DNA of 64,000 nucleotides from G963677325 sp963677325 (GTDB lineage Bacteria > Bacteroidota > Bacteroidia > Bacteroidales > Prolixibacteraceae), in contig CAXXGM010000001.1 of NCBI GenBank assembly GCA_963677325.2, forward strand, positions 16,234-80,233. Direction: 5' to 3'. Positions 8,705 to 17,114 of this stretch are shown piece by piece; the stretch's first letter is position 1, and every line of letters starts with the position of its first letter. A model generated the notes under the pieces. The model was not told the DNA's origin. It worked only from the letters and a program-made list of their open reading frames with translations, and did not search any database. The position numbers and the translations under genes are program-made.

Positions 8705-9123
8705 TTACTTGGTATTTTCTTCTATAACATTTTTACTTGCCAGACGAACCGTTACATGATTCGAACGTTTTCTGATACGATGACCGCGTCGCCTGCGGAG
8801 CCGGGCGAAGACGTTTCAGCATACGGCCTGAATCTACGAAAACCTCTTTTACATATAGATTGCTTTCTTCCAGCCTGACTCCTTCATTTTTCGCCTGCCA
8901 GTTGGCTATAGCTGAAAAAAGGAGTTTCTCAACTTTACGTGAAGCTTCTTTAGAAGAAAACTTCAGAACATCAAGTGCACGATTCACTGCCATTCCACGA
9001 ATCATATCAGTAACAAGGCGCATCTTACGCGGGGAAGTCGGGCATTCACGTAATACAGCCTGAAATCTTTCTTTCTTTAGCTTCGGTAAGCACTTCAGCG
9101 CTTTTCTTTTTTCTCGAACCCAT
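8705..9123 (-). CDS. rplV: 50S ribosomal protein L22 (two frameshifts)
   Basis: Starts MGSRKKKSAEVLTEA at 9123. The body RECPTSPRKMRLVTDMIRGM...VDSGRMLKRLRPAPQ is in a second frame, and a third frame gives the terminal HRIRKRSNHVTV and ENTK. One extra base near 9070 and one near 8800 account for it. L22 has a loop reaching into the exit tunnel, which is the site of some macrolide resistance mutations. Confidence 0.86.
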
Positions 9124-9164
9124 CTTGGTACTTTTTACGTTCTATTAAACTTTTCCGCGATCAT

Positions 9165-9435
9165 TTACTTCTTCTTATTACCACCATGACCCCTGAAGGT
9201 ACGGGTAGGAGAAAATTCTCCCAATTTGTGTCCTACCATATTTTCTGTTACATATACGGGAATAAATTTCTGACCGTTATGTACCGCAATGGTATGACCA
9301 ACAAAATCAGGTGAAATCATGGAATGTCTTGCCCAGGTTTTTACAACCGATTTCTTGCTGGTTTCATTCAGAACCAATACCTTCTTCTCAAGATTGAAAT
9401 CGATGAAAGGGCCCTTTTTTTAACGAACGACTCAT
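9165..9435 (-). CDS. rpsS: 30S ribosomal protein S19 (one frameshift)
   Basis: ATG at 9435 reads MSRSLKK, then an eight-base T/A run (about 9413-9422) carries one base too many before GPFIDFNLEKKVLVLNE and the intact remainder (VKTWARHSMISPDFVGHTI, GEFSPTRTFRGHGGNKKK). Corrected length is 89 residues, normal for S19, which contacts the head of the 30S with S13. Confidence 0.9.
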
Positions 9436-9454
9436 AATCTTCCTTAATTAATGA

Positions 9455-10288
9455 TTACTTTTTCCTACGTTCAATAATATACCTTGTGGAAGCTTTTTTC
9501 TTCGAACGGGTTTTATAACCCTTCGCAAGCAACCCTTTACGTGAACGCGGGTGACCTCCTGAAGCACGACCTTCACCACCACCCATCGGGTGATCGACTG
9601 GGTTCCATTACTACACACCGCGCACACGCGGACGTCGTCCAAGCCAGCGGCTTCTTCCTGCTTTTCCTGATGCCTCCAGACCGTGATCTGAGTTACCAAC
9701 TGTACCAACAGTTGCGCGGCATTTCACAAGAATCATTCTCGATTCTCCTGAAGGAAGTTTGATGATTGCATAGCGCCCTTCTCTTGAAGTAAGCTGTGCA
9801 TAGGTTTCCGGCCGACCGGGCCATGATTCCACCTTGCCCAGGATGAAGCTCAATATTATGAACGATAGTACCAAGAGGTATTTTGGATAAAGGGAGGGAA
9901 TTGCCGATTTCAGGAGCTACATCCTCGCCCGAAAGAACCGTCTGTCCAACTTGGAGACCGTTTGGTGCAAGAATATATCTTTTTTCCCCATCAGCATAAA
10001 TTCAATAATGCAATTCTTGCAGTACGATTTGGGTCATACTGTATTGAATCCACTTTTGCAGGAATACCGTCTTTCTCTCTGATAAAGTCAATCACACGGT
10101 ACTTCCTTTTATGCCCCCCACCTATATACCTCATTGTCATCTTCCCGGAGCTGTTACGGCCGCCGGTACTCTTTCATGGGCTTCAACAATGATTTTTCAG
10201 GTGCATTGCCAGTCGTAATAGTGTCAAAGGCACCAATAATTTTGTGCCTTTGCCCCGGAGTTACTGGTTTTAATTTTCTAACTGCCAT
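9455..10288 (-). CDS. rplB: 50S ribosomal protein L2 (several frameshifts)
   Basis: Starts MAVRKLKPVTPGQRHKII at 10288 and ends near 9455 with TRSKKKASTRYIIERRKK. Between lie recognisable L2 blocks: DFIREKDGIPAKVDSIQYDP, LAPNGLQVGQTVLSGEDVAP, the TYAQLTSREGRYAIIKLPSG block, and the peptidyl-transferase proximal VDHPMGGGEGRASGGHPRSR. At least four indels (near 10160, 10000, 9830 and 9620) break the frame. L2 is essential and near universal, so these are presumably consensus errors. Confidence 0.86.
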
Positions 10289-10296
10289 TTCTTAGT

Positions 10297-10593
10297 TTAG
10301 ATATTGCTATAAAAATCAATACTTTCTCCCTTGCTCAGAGTAACAATCGCTTTCTTGAAAGCGTCTGTTCTTTCCAGAAATTACACCACTTTTAGTGAAC
10401 CGGGATTTCATTTTACCGGCATACACCATTGTATTGACAGATGTAACTTTAACGCCATAAATTTCTTCTATGGCCTTTTTGATCTCCAGCTTATTAGCCC
10501 TTTTATCAACCTTAAATCCATACCTGCCAAATTTCTCAGATAACAGATTCATTTTCCTCGGTCACGATGGGCTTTATCTCAAATATCAACCAT
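10297..10593 (-). CDS. rplW: 50S ribosomal protein L23 (frameshifts near both ends)
   Basis: The intact core SEKFGRYGFKVDKRANKLEI...VTSVNTMVYAGKMKSRF is L23. Upstream, IKPIVTEKMN sits in another frame, leading back to ATG at 10593, and downstream a shift near 10365 separates the C-terminal IVTL..GESIDFYSNI. L23 is the docking protein for trigger factor and SRP at the tunnel exit. Order rplD-rplW-rplB is canonical. Confidence 0.85.
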
Positions 10594-10598
10594 ATGTT

Positions 10599-11233
10599 TT
10601 AGGCATTTAACTTAAACAATTCATCCATTTTTGCTACAGAACTCTCCACCAAAACAAGTTTTTTAGCTCTCATTATCTTATAAGTGCTTAAATCTGAAGC
10701 ACTTATAATCTCAACGTTCTGTAAATTTCTGGAGGACAAATATAGATTTTTATTTGCTTCCGATAATACAATTAATGATTTTTTATCATTAATTTTTAGA
10801 TTATTCTGAATTTCCACAAATTTCTTTGTTTTAGGACCTTCAAAAACAAAATCTTCAAGAACCATTATATCATTCGCCTGTGCTTTATAAGACAGAGCTG
10901 ATTTTCTTGCAAGCTCCTTCAATTTCTTATTCAACTTGAAACTATAATCCCTTGGCTGAGGCCCGAAAATACGTCCGCCACCACGGATAGTTCCAGATTT
11001 GATGCTTCCAGCACGTGCACCACCAGTACCTTTCTGACGTTTCAGTTTTCTTGTAGATCCTGAAACTTCACCACGGTCTTTGGCTTTATGCGTACCCTGA
11101 CGCTGATTAGCAAGGTATTGTTTCACGTCGAGATAAATCGCGTGATCATTTGCTCCACCGCGTAGATTGCTGCATTGAGCTCTACGTTTCTTCCGGTTTC
11201 CTGCCCTGAGGTATTTAGGATTGCAATTTCCAT
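10599..11233 (-). CDS. rplD: 50S ribosomal protein L4 (one frameshift)
   Basis: ATG at 11233 gives MEIAILNTSGQETGRNVEL...IYAVEQ. One base is missing near 11128 (CAAATG where CAAAATG is expected), after which the frame is intact from VKQYLANQRQGTHKAKDRGE to FKLNA. Restored length is 211 residues. L4 reaches into the exit tunnel, and in Proteobacteria it represses the S10 operon. I see no evidence for or against that here. Confidence 0.9.
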
Positions 11234-11856
11234 CACTTCGTCAATGATTAAGTATGAACCATTGGCTCCGGGTACGGAACCTTTAACAATTAAAAGATTA
11301 TTCTCTGAAATAACCTTTCAACACTTCAAGGTTTTGCACAGTAACCTTCGCTTCCTCCATGTACGTCCTGCCATACGCATACCTTTGAAAACCCGGGAAG
11401 GATAAGATGATGCACCGACTGAACCGGGAGCTCGCAACCTGTTGTGCTGACCATGAGTCGATTGACCAACTCCCCCAAAGCCATGGCGTTTTACAACACC
11501 CTGAAAACCCTTACCTTTAGAGATTCCGGAGATATCGACAAATGTAGCAGGCTCAATAAAATCTACCAACACCACATCTCCGAGCTTCACATTGTCACCA
11601 AATCCGTCAAATTCAACGAATTTTTTCTTAGGACTAGTACCAGCCTTTTTGCAATGGCCGATTTCAGGTTTGGGTCGCATGTTTTTCCTTTTTCTCCAGG
11701 AAGCCCAACTGTACCAGCACTGTATCCGTCTTTTTCAACGGTGCGGATCTGGGTGACGGGGCATGGACCAGCCTCGATTACAGTGCATGGGATGTTTTTC
11801 CCCTCAACACTGAATACGGAAGTCATTCCGATTTTTTTTCCAATTAATCCAGACAT
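11233..11856 (-). CDS. rplC: 50S ribosomal protein L3 (several frameshifts)
   Basis: MSGLIGKKIGMTSVFSVEGK begins the protein. The long second piece holds FVDISGISKGKGFQGVVKRH and GFGGVGQSTHGQHNRLRAPG, the L3 signature, and the end reads VQNLEV and KGSVPGANGSYLIID. Shifts occur near 11680, 11365 and 11300. The raw frame has no stop before rplD. A TGA at 11233-11235 would overlap the rplD ATG (TGATG) if one more indel is assumed, and I use that as the end. Confidence 0.85.
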
Positions 11857-11873
11857 TTTTTACTTGTTGTTTA

Positions 11874-12179
11874 TCAAACTTTAATTTCTACTTCAACACC
11901 ACTTGGTAATTCAAGCTTCATTAAGGCGTCGATTGTTTTGGCCGTGGAACTGTAAATGTCAATCAACCTCTTGTATGAGGATAATTCGAATTGTTCCCTT
12001 GATTTTTTGTTTACAAAGGTTGATCTCAGAACTGTAAAAATTCTTCGGTGGGTAGGAAGCGGAATAGGTCCGCTGACGACAGCACCGGTCGTTTTTACCG
12101 TCTTCACAATCTTTTCAGCCGATTTATCAACCAGATTGTGATCATACGATTTCAGTTTGATCCTGATTCTTTGACTCAT
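11874..12179 (-). CDS. rpsJ: 30S ribosomal protein S10
   Basis: Intact 101-residue S10 (MSQRIRIKLKSYDHNLVDKS..., GPIPLPTHRRIFTVLRSTFV). S10 is a 30S head protein and also the NusE partner in antitermination complexes. It directly follows fusA, with no tuf gene between them, showing the str and S10 operons are joined. Confidence 0.97.
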   Translation of the reverse strand: MSQRIRIKLKSYDHNLVDKSAEKIVKTVKTTGAVVSGPIPLPTHRRIFTVLRSTFVNKKSREQFELSSYKRLIDIYSSTAKTIDALMKLELPSGVEVEIKV

Positions 12180-12244
12180 GATAAGAACGTATTTTAATTA
12201 TAATAAATCTGTTCTGCCTTTAACATTCTCAAGAACACTCAAGG

Positions 12245-14306
12245 CTATATTCTTTGGTACTTCTGCGTAATGTGAGAATTCCATGGTTGATGTGCACGAC
12301 CCGAAGACAACGTTCTCAGTACCGTAACATAGCCAAATTGTTCAGATAACGGTACAACGGCCTTAATAACCCTTGCACCAAATTTGGCATCCATGCTTTC
12401 GACATGTCCCCGGCGGCGGTTCAGGTCTGATACAATGTCTCCCATGTATTCATCCGGAGTAACTACTTCAACTCTCATGATCGGTTCCAAAAGGACAGGT
12501 TTTGCCTTTGGAGCTGCATTTCTGAACGCCTGTTTCGCAGCAAGCTCGAACGAAAGAGCATCAGAGTCCACAGGATGAAATGAACCATCAAAGAGAACGA
12601 TTTTAAGGTTTTCAACTTTAAATCCTGCAAGCGGACCATTGTTCATAGCTTCCTTAAATCCTTTTTCAACCGGTGAAATAAAATCACGCGGAATAGTTCC
12701 ACCTTTAATCTGCGTCAACAAACTGTAATCCGGTTACACCATCGTCTACAGGACCCAATTTGATATAGATGTCTGCAAATTTTCCACGTCCACCGGTTTG
12801 TTTCTTAAATACTTCACGTAATTCAACTGTATTTGTAACAGCTTCCTTGTAAGCAACCTGGGGTGCACCCTGATTACATTCTACCTTGAACTCTCTTTTT
12901 AATCTGTCAACGATAATTTCAAGGTGAAGTTCACCCATTCCGCGAATTACGGTTTGCCCGCTATCCTGGTCAGTTCTGACCTGGAATGTAGGATCTTCCT
13001 CCGCAAGCTTGGCCAAACCATTAGAAAGCTTATCAAGGTCATTCTGTGTTTTTGGTTCGATGGCAATACCGATGACAGGTTCAGGAAACGTCATGGATTC
13101 AAGGACAATAGGATGATCTACATCACATAAAGTATCTCCTGTACGAATATCTTTAAATCCGACTGCTGCACAAATGTCCCCTGCTTCGATCACTTCACGC
13201 GGCTGTTGTTTATTGGCATGCATCTGGAATAATCGTGAAATACGTTCCTTTTTCCCGGTACGCATGTTCATTACATACGATCCGGCATCAATTTTTCCTG
13301 AATAAACACGTATAAAACAAAGTCTACCGACATAGGGATCGGTGGCAATCTTAAATGCCAATGCAGCAAGAGGCTGATCAACGGAAGGCTTTCTCTCAAT
13401 GGTCTTATCTGTATCAGGATCCTTTCCCTGGATAGAACCAATATCGATTGGACTTGGAAGAAATGCGCAGACTGCATCCAATAACGTCTGAACACCTTTA
13501 TTTTTAAACGAAGAACCGCACAACATCGGGATAATAACTCCCTGAAGGGTTGCTTTCCTGATGACAGCCAGCATCTCATCTTCTGTAATGCTTTTAGGGT
13601 CTTCGAAGAATTTTTCAATCAAAGCTTCATCCTGTTCGGCAACAGATTCGACGAGTTTTTCGCGCCATTCGTTGGCCAGCTCAATCATATCGGCCGGTAT
13701 TTCGCTAACACTGTAATCAGAACCCAATGTTTCGTCATGCCAAAGGATGGCTTTCATTTTGATCAGGTCGATTACGCCGACAAATTTTTCTTCTGCCCCG
13801 ATGGGAAGCTGAACCGGAACTGGATTAGCTCCGAGTTTTTCCTTAATTTCATTGTATACGTTAAAGAAATCGGCACCTGACCTATCCATCTTATTGATGA
13901 AAGCGATTTTCGGCACACCATATTTTTCGGCCTGACGCCAAACAGTCTCCGACTGTGCTTCAACACCCCCAACCGCGCAAAATGTTGCAACTGCACCGTC
14001 AAGTACTCTCAGCGACCGTTCTACTTCAACGGTGAAGTCAACGTGCCCGGGAGTATCAATTATATTGATCTGGTGAATAATATCATTGTATTTCCACTCT
14101 GTAAAAGTGGCTGCTGAAGTAATTGTAATACCACGTTCTTGTTCCTGCGCCATCCAGTCCATGGTAGCGGCACCTTCGTGTACCTCGCCCATACGGTGCG
14201 TTTTACCGGTGTAAAACAAGATCCTTTCGGTGGTAGTTGTTTTACCCGCGTCGATGTGTGCCATGATACCAATGTTCCTGGTATGTGTAAGATCCCTTTT
14301 TGCCAT
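12245..14306 (-). CDS. fusA: Elongation factor G (one frameshift)
   Basis: About 690 residues in two frames. The N-terminal 530 hold the GTPase motifs AHIDAGKTTTTE (G1), DTPGHVDF (G3) and NKMDRSGAD (G4), plus domains II-III (GMGELHLEIIVDRLKREFKV). The C-terminal 155 hold domains IV-V (SDLNRRRGHVESM, TVLRTLSSGRA). One extra G near 12716 (GACGCAG for GACCAG) causes the break. EF-G drives ribosomal translocation. A second EF-G-like gene lies at 19816. Confidence 0.94.
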
Positions 14307-14348
14307 TTATTAATTCCTAATCTAAGCTAAAGCCGTATTTATAATTTA

Positions 14349-14825
14349 TTAAAAACGAAAATGAGCAAAAGCACGGTTTGCTTCCGCCATTCTGTGTGTA
14401 TCTTCCTTCTTTTTGAATGCTCCGCCTTCCTCATTAAATGCAGCCATTGTTTCGGCAGCAAGTTTCTCTGCCATGGAATGGCCTGAACGTTTGGAGGAGA
14501 ATAATATTAAATTCTGTATGGAGATAGCAATCTTGCGTTCCGGACGAATTTCCATTGGAACCTGAAAGTTTGCTCCTCCAACCCTGCGACTCTTTACCTC
14601 CACAGCTGGTGTAATATTCTGTAAGGCCTTTTTCCAGATATCAAGCACAGGAAGTTCATTATCTTTCATCTTTTTCCCTACGATGTCCATGGCATCATAG
14701 AAAATTTTGAAGGCTGTGGTTTTCTTCCCGTCCTTCATCAAACCGTTAACAAATCTGGTTACCAGAACATCTTTATAAACAGGGTCCGGTAAGATAATTC
14801 TCTTTTTTGGTTTTGTCTTCCTCAT
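14349..14825 (-). CDS. rpsG: 30S ribosomal protein S7
   Basis: Intact 158-residue S7 (MRKTKPKKRIILPDPVYKD..., NITPAVEVKSRRVGGANFQV, and end EANRAFAHFRF). S7 nucleates assembly of the 30S head. It lies between rpsL and fusA as in all str operons. Confidence 0.97.
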   Translation of the reverse strand: MRKTKPKKRIILPDPVYKDVLVTRFVNGLMKDGKKTTAFKIFYDAMDIVGKKMKDNELPVLDIWKKALQNITPAVEVKSRRVGGANFQVPMEIRPERKIAISIQNLILFSSKRSGHSMAEKLAAETMAAFNEEGGAFKKKEDTHRMAEANRAFAHFRF

Positions 14826-14947
14826 CTTAGTCTTCTTTGTTTGTGTTATTCGAATCGGCTGTTGTCATGTCTTCAGTTTAGATAGCTTGCTCAAGGCAAG
14901 CCCTTACTCAACCCAACCACCCACAAATAACTAATTCTATTACTTAT

Positions 14948-15355
14948 TTATTTTTTCTTCTTTGTAGTTGCTGCTGCCTGTCCTGGTTTTGGACGTTTAG
15001 CACCATATTTTGAACGACGTTGTTTACGACCTTCAACCCCTGCTGTGTCTAACGCACCGCGAATAAGGTGATAACGTACCCCCGGAAGATCCTTCACACG
15101 TCCTCCACGTACAAGAACAATTGAGTGTTCCTGCAGATTGTGACCTTCTCCCGGAATATAAGCATTTACTTCTTTTTGGTTGGTCAATCTCACCCTTGCT
15201 ACTTTACGCATGGCTGAGTTTGGCTTTTTAGGTGTAGTCGTATAAACACGAACACATACGCCTCTTCGCTGAGGGCAGGAGTTAAGTGCCGGAGACTTAC
15301 TCTTATCTTCGATGCTGGTTCTCCCTTTACGTACTAACTGTTGAATCGTCGGCAT
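14948..15355 (-). CDS. rpsL: 30S ribosomal protein S12
   Basis: Intact 135-residue S12, MPTIQQLVRKGRTSIEDK.... The decoding-site loops TPKKPNSAMRKVARV and VKDLPGVRYHLIRG are wild-type in form, with lysines at the classical streptomycin positions. The C-terminus carries a basic tail (KPGQAAATTKKKK). It is the first gene of the merged operon, with a promoter about 120 bases upstream. Confidence 0.97.
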   Translation of the reverse strand: MPTIQQLVRKGRTSIEDKSKSPALNSCPQRRGVCVRVYTTTPKKPNSAMRKVARVRLTNQKEVNAYIPGEGHNLQEHSIVLVRGGRVKDLPGVRYHLIRGALDTAGVEGRKQRRSKYGAKRPKPGQAAATTKKKK

Positions 15356-15474
15356 AAACGTCTTTAATTATTTTAGTTACAATAAATTACACAAAAAACA
15401 TGTATTGTAAAAAGATTTTCATCCTTTCATGAAATGCATTGATTTCAAATATCAATCCCTTCTGAAATGGACTG

Positions 15475-15504
15475 CAAAAGTACACAATTTCAGATTAAAA
15501 CAAA
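15475..15504 (-). promoter_or_regulatory. Promoter of the str-S10-spc operon
   Basis: On the minus strand TTTG (15504-15501) is followed 18 bases later by TACTTTTG (15482-15475), a good match to the Bacteroidota promoter (TTTG, about 19 bases, TAnnTTTG). Transcription would start near 15468, giving a leader of about 110 bases ahead of rpsL. Confidence 0.6.
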
Positions 15505-15721
15505 TACAACCTTAAAAAAAAATGTATTAATTTAAAAGTTTAACATTCGATTAATTTATTTACTACCTTTTGATCTTGATTTTTCCAATTCCGAACATCA
15601 ATCTCTTAATATATCCGGCACTCTCAATCCCAAATGCTCATAAAATACCTGGAGCTGATTTTATCAAGACCAATGACGCAAAAAAGAAATTAAGCATAAA
15701 CCTAATTTCTTCCCTTACTTG
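15505..15721. other. Non-coding spacer between HlyD gene and ribosomal promoter
   Basis: About 215 bases between the HlyD-type gene stop and the rpsL promoter. The only open frame here (plus strand, from 15570) has no family resemblance and runs into the antisense of the HlyD gene. I see no terminator hairpin or RNA gene. Confidence 0.4.
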
Positions 15722-17029
15722 TCACTTTCCGACTCTCTCCTTAAACAGCGATTTTATCGGATTAAATATCCGCTGAATCAGCCTGAGATCTTCTGTTATG
15801 ATTTCTGCAGTTCCCTGGATTTCGTTATTGAACTCGAAAGTTTTGCCATAGGTAGAAACCAAACCATTGGGAAGATCGACTTCAAGTGCGTAATAATCGT
15901 TGGTTGGAACTTTGGATATGCGGTTAACCTTTCCCTCAACCATTCCGTATTCCATGTATGGATAGTTATCGAATTTAATATTGACTTTCTGTCCGGGTTT
16001 TACTTTCCCTGATCCTATCCTTTTCAACTGCACTTTCCCCAGCAATTTAGACTCGCGGCCCGGAATGACTGTAAATACCATCTCCCCCTTGGATACATTC
16101 TGGTTTTTGCTCCAGAACTTTGACAAGGTGACTTCTCCGGAAATGGGTGTTGTTACAAGATAATTCAGCTCCCACACATCAATGGAAGCCATCAGATTAT
16201 TATAACTTTCGTTTAATTGCAGTTGATAGGTTTTTTGCTCCTCCTGGGACTGATTTTCCTTATCAAGTACGGCCTGATCGGCTTCATTGATCTTAAGCTG
16301 AGTTTCTGCCAGGGTAGTCCTCATTCCCTGCAGCTCGGATTGACTGGAGAGGAATTCCGCTTTAGAACGTTCATATTCCTGAAGTGATAAAACGCCTTTC
16401 TTATACAAGGAAGAATCCCTTTTGAATTTACTTCTTGAAACGGTGGTCTCCTCTTCCATTATTTTCTTTCGTTCCTGTTGACGTTCGAAGAAAGTTCTTG
16501 ACATTTGGACCTGGTCTTTAAGGGAACGTATCTTCCTTGAGAAGTAATCCCTTTCAGTAAAACTGAGGTAATCGGTATACTTTTTCAGAAAATCTGTATA
16601 CAATGTCTGCATCTCTCCAAGTGAATAATTTTCCTGAAAAGATATTTTTCGCGAAAGATCAAAACCTTCTTTAAAAGGAACCAGCTTTTTGAGCTGCACT
16701 TTTAAATCGCATAAATCATCATAGTTGACAGGACTTTCAAGCCTTGCCATCAATTGACCGGTCTCCACCTTCTGTTTATCAACAACAAAAATTTCAGAGA
16801 TCTTGCCATCGACCCGGGCCAGTAATTTGGCCGGTGGATTTTCTGAAGTCACCACAACGGGAGCAACCACATAGTCAGGATATTTAAATAACCAGCTCCC
16901 AATGATTAGAATGATCACAACAGAATAGATCACCGCAATCCCATTGCGTGTAATCCAGGAAGGCACCCGGCCCAGGACATCCTGCACCTCTTCACTTCTT
17001 ATTTCAGCTTCCTCTAAATTTTTTGGCAT
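15722..17029 (-). CDS. HlyD-family membrane fusion (adaptor) protein of a C39 ABC exporter
   Basis: 435 residues. It has a short cytosolic N-terminus, one membrane helix at about residues 33-50 (IAVIYSVVIILIIGSWLF), a biotinyl-lipoyl-like barrel half (AKLLARVDGKISEIFVVDKQ), a long coiled-coil hairpin (about 130-270, rich in Q/E/K/R), then the second barrel half (TTPISGEVTLSKFWSKNQNV). It should bridge the ABC exporter encoded immediately upstream (80-bp gap) to an outer-membrane TolC-like channel, which is not encoded here. Bacteroidota often encode this pair for export of double-glycine leader peptides. Confidence 0.88.
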   Translation of the reverse strand: MPKNLEEAEIRSEEVQDVLGRVPSWITRNGIAVIYSVVIILIIGSWLFKYPDYVVAPVVVTSENPPAKLLARVDGKISEIFVVDKQKVETGQLMARLESPVNYDDLCDLKVQLKKLVPFKEGFDLSRKISFQENYSLGEMQTLYTDFLKKYTDYLSFTERDYFSRKIRSLKDQVQMSRTFFERQQERKKIMEEETTVSRSKFKRDSSLYKKGVLSLQEYERSKAEFLSSQSELQGMRTTLAETQLKINEADQAVLDKENQSQEEQKTYQLQLNESYNNLMASIDVWELNYLVTTPISGEVTLSKFWSKNQNVSKGEMVFTVIPGRESKLLGKVQLKRIGSGKVKPGQKVNIKFDNYPYMEYGMVEGKVNRISKVPTNDYYALEVDLPNGLVSTYGKTFEFNNEIQGTAEIITEDLRLIQRIFNPIKSLFKERVGK

Positions 17030-17080
17030 ATCTAATTTTTCCTATGCTAAGATTAAAGAATAACCTATTTCTCCCGAAGG

Positions 17081-17114
17081 CATTAACCATTAACCATTAA
17101 CCATAACCATTAAC
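17081..17114. repeat. Short CATTAAC tandem repeat at the exporter stop codon
   Basis: Heptamer CATTAAC repeated at 17081, 17088 and 17095, a six-base variant (CATAAC) at 17102, and a last copy at 17108. The last copy contains the TAA stop (minus strand 17112-17110) of the ABC exporter gene. Probably slippage-generated. Confidence 0.7.

Noticed and set aside
11233..11330. Apparent read-through of rplC into rplD
   Set aside because: The raw frame lacks a stop, but several indels lie in rplC, and a TGATG overlap at 11231-11235 gives the usual gene boundary.
12700..12730. Programmed frameshift in fusA
   Set aside because: No slippery heptamer or downstream structure is evident, and neighbouring genes carry many similar indels. 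A sequence error is simpler.
15570..15776. Plus-strand 68-codon frame in the spacer before the ribosomal promoter
   Set aside because: No homology features, runs into antisense of the HlyD gene, no promoter box.
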